DNA of 64,000 nt from a bacterium (GTDB taxonomy: Bacteria > Verrucomicrobiota > Verrucomicrobiia > Limisphaerales > RI-55), in NCBI GenBank assembly GCA_016124235.1, contig WGOC01000014.1, positions 1 through 64,000 on the forward strand, given 5' to 3'. The notes below the pieces were generated by a model. It searched no databases. It was not told the DNA's origin and worked only from the letters and a program-made list of their open reading frames with translations. Below, piece by piece: positions 52,474-59,807 of the stretch. How positions within the stretch are numbered: position 1 is the first letter of the stretch; each line of letters begins with the position of its first letter. The position numbers and the translations under genes are program-made.

Positions 52474-53349
52474 ATGAAAATCATACGTGCCACCCACCTT
52501 GGAATGTGCTTTGGCGTGCGCGACGCCATCACGCTCGCCCGCCGGACCGCCGCTCAGCAATCCGTCACCGTGCTCGGTCAACTGGTTCACAATCAGGGCG
52601 TGCTGGAACAACTGCACCGCGAGGGAGTGCGATTCGCCGAATCGCCCGATGAAGTTCGTACCGACGCAATCATGATCACGGCCCATGGTGCGTCGGACAA
52701 ACGCTTGACCGCCGCGCGGCTCACCGGAAAGAAGGTCATCGAGGCGACCTGCCCTCTCGTCCACTATGCCCACCGCGAACTCCGGATGCTTTTGGTCACC
52801 GGTTATCATCCGGTGATCATCGGTCAGCGTGGTCACGTGGAAGTCAATGGCCTCACCGAAGACCTCGACGAATGCGACATCATCCTGACTGAAGACGACG
52901 TTGCCCAAATGATCGAACGACCGAAATTTGGCGTCGTCGCACAAACGACCCAGCCGATCGATCGTGTTCGCCGTTTGACAGATTCGCTTCGTCGACGGTT
53001 TCCCAAATCGGAAGTGCTGTTGCAGGACACCGTGTGCCGTCCGACAAAGGAACGCCAGCAGGCGGCCGTCGATCTCGCGCAACAATGCGAAGTCGTTGTG
53101 GTCATCGGTGGCAGCAACAGCAATAACACGCGCGAATTGGTGCAAACGTGCCTCAAACATTGCAAGCGTGTGCATCACATTCAATCGTCCGCACAACTTG
53201 AGGAGAACTGGTTTTCCGCCGACGACATCGTGGGAATCACGGCGGGCACTTCGACGCCCGACTGGATCATCGATGGAGTTGTCCAAGCGCTGAAAAGCTT
53301 GGAACAAAAGGTCACCTCATCAACCGAACTGGCGGCCGCAGCGCACTGA
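52474..53349 (+). CDS. ispH: 4-hydroxy-3-methylbut-2-enyl diphosphate reductase
   Basis: 291 residues. The last enzyme of the MEP isoprenoid pathway, which reduces HMBPP to IPP and DMAPP using a [4Fe-4S] cluster. The three cluster cysteines are visible: LGMCFGVRDAI (Cys 12), IEATCPLVHYAH and LQDTVCRPTKERQ. Substrate residues include GQLVHNQGVL, MITAHGAS and the GGSNSNNT block. The ATG at 52474 is chosen because the protein family begins with MKI-like residues. It is slightly shorter than E. coli IspH, as in several other phyla. Confidence 0.96.
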   Translation: MKIIRATHLGMCFGVRDAITLARRTAAQQSVTVLGQLVHNQGVLEQLHREGVRFAESPDEVRTDAIMITAHGASDKRLTAARLTGKKVIEATCPLVHYAHRELRMLLVTGYHPVIIGQRGHVEVNGLTEDLDECDIILTEDDVAQMIERPKFGVVAQTTQPIDRVRRLTDSLRRRFPKSEVLLQDTVCRPTKERQQAAVDLAQQCEVVVVIGGSNSNNTRELVQTCLKHCKRVHHIQSSAQLEENWFSADDIVGITAGTSTPDWIIDGVVQALKSLEQKVTSSTELAAAAH

Positions 53350-53429
53350 ATCCTTTCGCGACGAAACAAACATTTCCGTTCATCAAAAACTCACGGCTGC
53401 GGCTTACCGCACTCTCAATCCAAAGACCT

Positions 53430-53663
53430 ATGAAACAACCCTGGTTCAAACAAATTGGCTGGTTCCACTTCCCATGTTCCTTGCCCGGCGCGGTGGCCGT
53501 TCTTTTATTCACGGCATTTGCCGTCCAAGTCTTTCTCGCCGTCGACCGGCATTCGCACTCCGCGAGTGACACCTTGTATGGCGTCTTTCCGTTCTGGGCC
53601 AGTTTGTTTCTTCTGCTTGACTGGCTGGCCAACCGAACAAGCAACTCCAACGCAAAACCATAA
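53430..53663 (+). CDS. Small two-span membrane protein
   Basis: 77 residues: a polar start KQPWFKQIGWFHFP, then two hydrophobic segments (GAVAVLLFTAFAVQVFLAV and LYGVFPFWASLFLLLDWLA). A His-rich turn DRHSHSASD lies between them. No known family. Its stop codon overlaps the next ATG (TAATG), so it is coupled to the membrane/ferritin-like fusion gene. Confidence 0.65.
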   Translation: MKQPWFKQIGWFHFPCSLPGAVAVLLFTAFAVQVFLAVDRHSHSASDTLYGVFPFWASLFLLLDWLANRTSNSNAKP

Positions 53664-55213
53664 TGACCACGTTAGCCGCAAACGTGATGGAAGTCGGTTC
53701 AGCACGACATGAAGAAAACACATGCCAGCGTTGCGACTCAGGGTCAGGAAAGTCGATGAGTCGATGGCTCGTCGTCGTGCTCTACGCGTTGGCGATGGCG
53801 TGGGTGGAATCGGCGGTCGTGTTTTACATCCGCGCGATTATCCATCGCCTCGAACCGTACCAGCCAAATCCGTTGCCGATCACCGGTGGCCTTGGCTTCG
53901 CGGAAACGGTTCGCGAGGCGGCAACCTTGATCATGCTCGTCACCGTCGGCTGGCTCGCGGGTCGCACCTGGCGCAGCCGCATCGGTTACACATTGCTCGC
54001 ATTTGGCGTGTGGGACATCGCGTATTACATCTGGCTCGTTCCCTTGACCGGATGGCCTCACGCGCTGAGCGATTGGGACATTCTCTTTTTGATACCGCTA
54101 CCGTGGTGGGGCCCGATCTGGAGTCCGATGAGCATCGCAATGTTGATGATCATTTTTGGAAGTGTCGTGGCGCGTTACGACAGCGAAGCAACGCCGCTCT
54201 GGCCTCGGCGCAATTCATGTGTCTGCCTGTTCGCCGGTGTCGGCATCGCGCTTTGGGTTTTCATGACCGATTCGCTGAATGTAGTGATGAATGGCGGCGG
54301 CACCCAACAACTGCGGGATCTGCTACCGACCTGGTTCAACTGGCCGTGGTTCTCGATCGCGCTCGGTTTGATGGCTGCGCCCGTCGTCGATGTCCTGCTG
54401 CAGGTGGCGAGGCGAAACCGCGTCGCGCAACCGCCCTTTGATTTCGATCGCTGGTTGAACCATTTCGAAAGGAATCGTGAAAACCGCGCCGAGCCAGACT
54501 GGCAGGCACCGTGTCATCTCCCAGCCAACACGATTCCGCCCCTGCTAAAGACGCTGACACAATTCCAGCTCGGTGACGGCGGTGGCCCGTGCAGTTTGAT
54601 CGCCTTCGACGCCGGCCGATTTCGCTTCAGTTCGATCCAATCCAAAAGACTCGTGGACGCCTGGTTTCGTGAAGAGGCCGAGCATTCGCGATTGCTCGGG
54701 CGGGCTGTCGAAAGATTTGGCGGCAGGCCAATCACCAACCACTGGAGCTTCACCGCGTTTTGCGCGGTTCGCCGTTGGGGCGGTGTGCGATTCGAATTGC
54801 AGGTCCTGCTCCTCACCGAAATCGTCAGCACGGCTTACTATCGCGTGCTCCATCGTCACGTGAAAGATGCACCGGTTCGCGACATGGCGGCGCTCATTCT
54901 CCGCGACGAAGGCGGCCACGTGGCATTTCATTGCGATCGACTTGCCCACGCAGTTCATTCGCCAAACCGAATTCCAAACACACTTTGGAAACTCCAGTTC
55001 TGGCTCAGCGGTTTCGCGGCCGCGTCGGTTTTGTGGATCAATCACGGCCCGTGTTTGAACCCGTTCGGCGCGTCCACAACTGAGTTTTACCGCGAGGTGA
55101 TTCGCGAGATTGGGGGCTTCATCCGGCGACTCGCCCAACGGCGCGAAGAACTTGCATCGCGGCACGAAAAGTCCGAGCGCGTAACCGTGCCAGCAGTCGA
55201 AGTGTCGGCGTGA
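53663..55213 (+). CDS. Fusion: polytopic membrane domain plus ferritin-like diiron domain
   Basis: 516 residues. After about 31 polar residues come about six hydrophobic segments (32-260: WLVVVLYALAMAWVESAVVF, ATLIMLVTVGWLAG, GPIWSPMSIAMLMIIF, FAGVGIALWVFM, WFSIALGLMAAPVV). Residues about 290-480 resemble a ferritin-like four-helix domain: FREEAEHSRLLGRAVERF, LLTEIVSTAYYRVLHRH and ILRDEGGHVAFHCDRL supply E..EH, E and E..H-type metal ligands. The first helix's ligand is not evident. An oxidase, oxygenase or peroxide-handling enzyme tethered to the membrane is inferred. It is co-transcribed with 53430 and followed by the radical SAM gene. Confidence 0.65.
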   Translation: MTTLAANVMEVGSARHEENTCQRCDSGSGKSMSRWLVVVLYALAMAWVESAVVFYIRAIIHRLEPYQPNPLPITGGLGFAETVREAATLIMLVTVGWLAGRTWRSRIGYTLLAFGVWDIAYYIWLVPLTGWPHALSDWDILFLIPLPWWGPIWSPMSIAMLMIIFGSVVARYDSEATPLWPRRNSCVCLFAGVGIALWVFMTDSLNVVMNGGGTQQLRDLLPTWFNWPWFSIALGLMAAPVVDVLLQVARRNRVAQPPFDFDRWLNHFERNRENRAEPDWQAPCHLPANTIPPLLKTLTQFQLGDGGGPCSLIAFDAGRFRFSSIQSKRLVDAWFREEAEHSRLLGRAVERFGGRPITNHWSFTAFCAVRRWGGVRFELQVLLLTEIVSTAYYRVLHRHVKDAPVRDMAALILRDEGGHVAFHCDRLAHAVHSPNRIPNTLWKLQFWLSGFAAASVLWINHGPCLNPFGASTTEFYREVIREIGGFIRRLAQRREELASRHEKSERVTVPAVEVSA

Positions 55214-55294
55214 GCAAATTCATCTGGCTCAGTCAAAACAAGTGACACCAGCCCGGAGCGGACGAGGAAGATAATTCAGCAACGCAACGGTCCC

Positions 55295-56839
55295 GTGAAA
55301 TTCAAATTCATTCTCCCGGCATTGACCGAAGCAGAAAGCCCGTTCTGGCGACCGATCAAGTATTCGCTCTTTCCCCCGCTCGGGCTGGCGACGTTGGCCG
55401 CTTACCTTTCGCCGGACGATGAAGCGGAGATCGTCGACCAACACGTCCAAACACTGACCCTCGATGACGAACCCGATGTCGTCGCGATCGAAGTCTACAT
55501 CACGAACGCATATCGCGCCTACGCCATCGCGGATGCCTATCGGGCAAAAGGTTGTTTCGTCATCCTCGGCGGCCTGCACGTAACGTCACTACCCGAGGAA
55601 GCAGAAAGCCATGCGGACGCCATATTTCTAGGTCCGGCCGAGGAATCCTTCCCACGCTTTCTGAAAGACTTGCGCAACGGCACCTGCAAGAGGCGGTACG
55701 CCTCGCAAACGCGAACACTTGTCGGTGTGCCCAGAATCCGTCGCGACCTGATCAATCGGCGATTATATCTCGTTCCTAATTCGATCGTGGTTTCGCGCGG
55801 TTGCCCGCATCATTGTGGATTCTGTTACAAGGATGCGTTCTTTGATGGCGGGAAATCATTTTACACGCAGGCGGTCGATGATGCCCTGGCGGAAATCGAT
55901 CGTTTACCGGGGCGGCACCTGTATTTTCTCGATGACCATTTGCTGGGTCATTCGCGCTTCGCCCGGGATTTGTTCAACGGCATGCGCGGCATGGGACGCG
56001 TCTTTCAAGGTGCCGCGACCGTCGATTCCATTCTGGAAAGCGATCTCATCGAAGGCGCGGCTGAAGCCGGATTGCGAAGCATCTTTGTTGGTTTTGAAAG
56101 TCTCGACCCGACCAACCTAAAAGCGAGCAATAAGCGACAAAACCTCGGGCGCGATTATCAAAGGGTGATCGAGCGCCTCCACGGCCTCGGCATCATGATC
56201 AACGGCAGCTTCGTGTTCGGGTTGGACGGCGACGATCCATCCGTTTTCCGGCAAACGGTCGACTGGGCCATCGACCAGGGAATCACGACTGCGACATTTC
56301 ACATCGCCACGCCCTATCCCGGCACCGCCTTTCACCGGGAGATGGCCGGCTCCGGTCGGATGTTGACCGACAATTGGGATCGTTTTGATACGCGACACGT
56401 GACCTTCAAGCCGATGCGAATGACCACGAAAGAACTCAAGCTCGGCTATGATCAAGCCTATCGCGATTTCTACACCTGGAGTGCAATCGTTCGGGCGAGT
56501 CTCTTTCACGGCTCCCTCAAACATCAACTGAAGCACTTCTTTTACACGAGCGGCTGGAAGAAACTCGAACCCGTCTGGAATACGGTCATTCAATTGAAGC
56601 GCTTGAACCTCATGACGCCATTGCTGGAAGCGGTGCTTTCCAAAGTGAGCAAACAGCGATCGACGCTCGCGAACGGAAACGGTCTCCCGACCGTAGCTCC
56701 GATTGCCGAGGCCAAAAATCAGAGAAAACCCCCACACGTCTTCGCACAAAAAGATGACCGCCCGATCGACGGCCTTGATTTTGAACGTGCGACCAATCGT
56801 TTTGCTCGAACCCACGTTTACCAATCCGGTGCCAACTGA
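55295..56839 (+). CDS. B12-binding-domain radical SAM protein
   Basis: 514 residues with a GTG start at 55295. Residues about 1-140 form the cobalamin-binding-like Rossmann domain (FPPLGLATLAAYLSPDDEAE, CFVILGGLHVTSLPEEAESH, DAIFLGPAEESFPRFL). The radical SAM domain begins at about 165 with SRGCPHHCGFCYKD, the CxxxCxxC ligand set for [4Fe-4S] and SAM. FVGFESLDPTNLKASNK and GIMINGSFVFGLDGDDP are typical of this class. The classical B12-binding DxHxxG is not seen, so cobalamin may bind base-off. A C-terminal 60-residue Lys/Ala-rich tail is extra. The product and substrate are unknown; methylation or rearrangement of a lipid or cofactor is possible. Confidence 0.85.
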   Translation: MKFKFILPALTEAESPFWRPIKYSLFPPLGLATLAAYLSPDDEAEIVDQHVQTLTLDDEPDVVAIEVYITNAYRAYAIADAYRAKGCFVILGGLHVTSLPEEAESHADAIFLGPAEESFPRFLKDLRNGTCKRRYASQTRTLVGVPRIRRDLINRRLYLVPNSIVVSRGCPHHCGFCYKDAFFDGGKSFYTQAVDDALAEIDRLPGRHLYFLDDHLLGHSRFARDLFNGMRGMGRVFQGAATVDSILESDLIEGAAEAGLRSIFVGFESLDPTNLKASNKRQNLGRDYQRVIERLHGLGIMINGSFVFGLDGDDPSVFRQTVDWAIDQGITTATFHIATPYPGTAFHREMAGSGRMLTDNWDRFDTRHVTFKPMRMTTKELKLGYDQAYRDFYTWSAIVRASLFHGSLKHQLKHFFYTSGWKKLEPVWNTVIQLKRLNLMTPLLEAVLSKVSKQRSTLANGNGLPTVAPIAEAKNQRKPPHVFAQKDDRPIDGLDFERATNRFARTHVYQSGAN

Positions 56840-56848
56840 ATTCCGTGC

Positions 56849-57574
56849 ATGGCTGATTCTTCTCCCAACACCCGCCATCCCCTTGACCAGATTCCCGAGC
56901 TGCTGGCAGCGCGGGCGGAGACGGTTCGGGCGTGGCTCACGGAACCGTTGACCCGTCGGCTGGGGGTTCAAGTGGCGATCATCGTTTTGGGGGCGGGCGT
57001 GTACGGCGCAACGCTCGGACTTTGGCGCTCGCCACTACAGGCGTTGTTTGTGGCGATCAAGTTTCCGTTGATCCTGTTACTGACCACGACTTTCAACGCA
57101 CTGCTAAACGGCATGCTCGCCCAGTTGCTCGGTCTCCAAGTCCGGTTCATGGATTCGTTCCGGTTGATCCTTATGAGCTTCGCAACGGCCGCGCTCATTC
57201 TCGCCAGTTTCAGCCCGCTCACTCTTTTTGCCCTGTGGAATGCCCCGCCACTGGCCGATGCATCGGCGGCCGCGAGCGACGTCTATAGCGGCATCCTTCT
57301 AATGCATGTGCTGGCGATCGCCACGGCCGGGGTAGCGGCCAATATCAAGTTGCTGCAAACCGTGAAATCGCTGAGCGGCGATACGGTCCGAGCGAGGTTG
57401 GTCCTCTTCTCGTGGCTGGCTGGTAATTTGTTCCTGGGCAGCCAATTCGTCTGGAATCTGCGTCCCTTCATCGGAGCGCCCTACCTGCCGGTCGAGTTCT
57501 TCCGGCCAACGGCATTTCAGGGAAATTTTTTCGAAGCGGTGCTCGTCGCGCTGCGCCACCTTTTCACCAGTTAA
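56849..57574 (+). CDS. Membrane protein, tandem paralog 1 (YIP1-like)
   Basis: 241 residues with about five transmembrane segments after a polar N-terminus of about 48 residues. Blocks: VQVAIIVLGAGVYGATLGLW, LFVAIKFPLILLLTTTFNAL, FATAALILASFSPLTLFALW, ILLMHVLAIATAGVAANIKLL, SQFVWNLRPFIGAPYLPVE. It aligns with the next gene along its length. It starts 9 bases after the radical SAM gene. No enzymatic residues visible; a membrane-organising role is a guess. Confidence 0.7.
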   Translation: MADSSPNTRHPLDQIPELLAARAETVRAWLTEPLTRRLGVQVAIIVLGAGVYGATLGLWRSPLQALFVAIKFPLILLLTTTFNALLNGMLAQLLGLQVRFMDSFRLILMSFATAALILASFSPLTLFALWNAPPLADASAAASDVYSGILLMHVLAIATAGVAANIKLLQTVKSLSGDTVRARLVLFSWLAGNLFLGSQFVWNLRPFIGAPYLPVEFFRPTAFQGNFFEAVLVALRHLFTS

Positions 57575-57593
57575 AATCCACACACAACATGCC

Positions 57594-58349
57594 ATGAACA
57601 CATCATACGAACCACCAAACCAGCCGCCTGTTCCCAATCCGGCTTCACTTCCTTTGGGCCAGGGCCCCGGTGAGAACGAACCGATTGCGCGGCCCACACA
57701 AGCCATCGAAGCCATGCTGCGCCAACCGCGTCGGCTCGTGCATCAATTGCGTCAGGGCGCCGGCGGCAAATTGATCGGCCAGATGGTCGGCCTGGGAATC
57801 GTTTGTGCCGCGATTTACGGCGTGGTAGTTGGCATGTTTTCCGGAGGCACTCAACTGTGGGCGGCGCCGGTCAAACTTGCGTTTGGAATGCTGGCGGCCG
57901 GAATGATCTGCCTGCCGAGTCTTTACATTTTTGCCTGCCTCGCCGGATCGCGTGCCCGCCTGGTCGAAGTCGCGGGTGTTGTTTCCGGCTTGGTTCTGCT
58001 GATGACGCTGTTGCTGATCGGGTTTGCGCCCGTCGCCTGGGTGTTTTCGCAGTCGACCAATTCTGTGGTCGCGATGGGATTTCTGCATCTGCTGTTCGGG
58101 GTGGTCGCGTTGATATTCGGAATGCGCTTTCTCTCCCAAGGTTTCAAGTGGATGGAAACGCAGTTCAACGCCGGCCTGAAGGTCTGGATGATCATCTTCA
58201 CGCTCGTCGTCATTCAAATGACCACGGCGTTGCGTCCGATCGTGGGTACGGCCGACACCTTCCTGCCAAAGGAGAAGAAATTCTTCCTCGCACATTGGTT
58301 CGATCAGATCAACGGCGACGGCAAACTCGCGCGCGCGTTGGAAGACTGA
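57594..58349 (+). CDS. Membrane protein, tandem paralog 2 (YIP1-like)
   Basis: 251 residues. A Pro-rich N-terminus (about 1-35) precedes about five membrane segments that match paralog 1 in order: GLGIVCAAIYGVVVGMFSGG, APVKLAFGMLAAGMICLPSL, VSGLVLLMTLLLIGFAPVAW, FLHLLFGVVALIFGMRFL, MTTALRPIVGTADTFLP. The shared LRP-I-G block near the end is notable. It begins 19 bases after its paralog. Confidence 0.7.
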   Translation: MNTSYEPPNQPPVPNPASLPLGQGPGENEPIARPTQAIEAMLRQPRRLVHQLRQGAGGKLIGQMVGLGIVCAAIYGVVVGMFSGGTQLWAAPVKLAFGMLAAGMICLPSLYIFACLAGSRARLVEVAGVVSGLVLLMTLLLIGFAPVAWVFSQSTNSVVAMGFLHLLFGVVALIFGMRFLSQGFKWMETQFNAGLKVWMIIFTLVVIQMTTALRPIVGTADTFLPKEKKFFLAHWFDQINGDGKLARALED

Positions 58350-58368
58350 TATCCAAGGCAACTTTTTC

Positions 58369-58920
58369 GTGAACCGCTTTCCGCCAAAGACTCTTTCGAA
58401 GATTCGCTGCCTGCTGGCTATTTTCATGACCGGTCTGGTGGTCAGTGGAGTAACGGCCATTCCTTTGGTCCGTGAAGTGGACGCGATGGTTGCGACGACC
58501 GGCGCCGACGAACTAATCGCCCAGCCCGCTTCCACCGATCCACCGGCATGGGCGCTTTGGTTGACGCGCATTCGTGACGCTCTGCACGAGACGGACGCCC
58601 GTCATCCGATCCTTTTCTACGGCACCGATTGGCTGGCGTTCGGCCACATCGTCATTGCTATCACATTCATCGGTGCGTGGCGCGATCCCGTTCGCAACGC
58701 CTGGCTGTTTGATTTTGGCCTCATCGCCTGCGGCTTGGTGATTCCATGGGCGTTGGTATTTGGACGCATCCGTGGCATACCGTGCTGGTGGCAATTGATC
58801 GACTGCTCGTTTGGACTCCTGGGTGCTATGCCACTCCTTATCTGTAAGAAACTGCTTAATGACAATCGACGTAACACATTTGATTCAGCGAACCACCGCG
58901 AAGCTGCGCCAGTTGCGTGA
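58369..58920 (+). CDS. Hypothetical membrane protein
   Basis: 183 residues from GTG at 58369, 19 bases after paralog 2. About four hydrophobic segments (CLLAIFMTGLVVSGVTAIPL, WLAFGHIVIAITFIGAW, WLFDFGLIACGLVIPWALVF, DCSFGLLGAMPLLICKKLL). The loop DARHPILFYGTDWLAFGH faces outward. No known family recognised. Its end overlaps the start of the DUF1361 gene by about 60 bases. Confidence 0.65.
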   Translation: MNRFPPKTLSKIRCLLAIFMTGLVVSGVTAIPLVREVDAMVATTGADELIAQPASTDPPAWALWLTRIRDALHETDARHPILFYGTDWLAFGHIVIAITFIGAWRDPVRNAWLFDFGLIACGLVIPWALVFGRIRGIPCWWQLIDCSFGLLGAMPLLICKKLLNDNRRNTFDSANHREAAPVA

Positions 58921-59626
58921 ACAACTGTGCAACCGCTATCCGGCGGTGGCACCGACCCACTGGAATCCGCTCGCGACCCTCGCGCTGGCCTCGGCTGCGG
59001 CGTGTGGGCTCTGGGCGTTGCGGGTGGTGATTCAAGAACGGTTACACCACGCATTTCTGCCCTGGAATCTTTTCCTCGCGTGGTTACCGATGGCGTTCTC
59101 TTTACTGACGATTCAACTCAGCTATCGGCATGGCTGGCGGTCGTGGAAGCCCTGGTTGGCGGCCGGGCTGTGGCTGCTCTTCTTCCCCAACGCACCGTAC
59201 ATTTTCACGGATTTGACCCATCTCGGACCAACCATCAATCATCGGTTCTGGATGGACCTGATCATGATCCTGCTTTTCGCGTGGCCGGGCTTTTTGGTCG
59301 GCTGCCTGTCACTCAGAATACTTCATCATGCCGTCGCCGATCGCCTTGGCGCGGTCGCCGGCTGGGGATTTGTGTCCGTCGCCTGCGGCCTCGCGGGCGT
59401 TGGCGTCTACATCGGTCGATTTCTCCGTTGGAACAGCTGGGACGTCATCACGCATCCATTCGGGCTGTGGTATGATTTGCTCGGGTTCTTCGGCCATCCT
59501 ACAACCCATCCGGCTTATCGTTTTTCCCTGGTGTTCGGCATCCTTCTGTTCGTTGGCTACGTGACGCTGCATTCTCTGTCGACCACCCCGCCTTCCAGGC
59601 AAAGCGCCTGTTCAACAACGGATTGA
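58859..59626 (+). CDS. DUF1361 membrane protein
   Basis: 255 residues from the ATG at 58859 inside the end of the previous gene. About six to seven hydrophobic segments with the DUF1361 pattern: FLPWNLFLAWLPMAFSLLTI, WLLFFPNAPYIFTDLTHL and RFLRWNSWDVITHP. The conserved N-x-F-L-A-W and F-P-N-A-P-Y-I-x-T-D-L-x-H blocks are intact. Function of the family is unknown. It is the last gene of the 53430-59626 cluster. Confidence 0.8.
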   Translation: MTIDVTHLIQRTTAKLRQLREQLCNRYPAVAPTHWNPLATLALASAAACGLWALRVVIQERLHHAFLPWNLFLAWLPMAFSLLTIQLSYRHGWRSWKPWLAAGLWLLFFPNAPYIFTDLTHLGPTINHRFWMDLIMILLFAWPGFLVGCLSLRILHHAVADRLGAVAGWGFVSVACGLAGVGVYIGRFLRWNSWDVITHPFGLWYDLLGFFGHPTTHPAYRFSLVFGILLFVGYVTLHSLSTTPPSRQSACSTTD

Positions 59627-59807
59627 GCTGCCGGCATCGCGCAGAGCAGGCATCCAGAAATCACTTTAGTTGTCGGGCTTTCTGCCGATATCCCCACGGT
59701 CGGACAGACCTTGAAGTGGAAAACACGGTGCATGCGCGCGCTGCATGTCCGTTCTGCGAAGTCGCCTTTCCCGTCACCTGTTCGACTGATCGATCGACCA
59801 ACACGTG

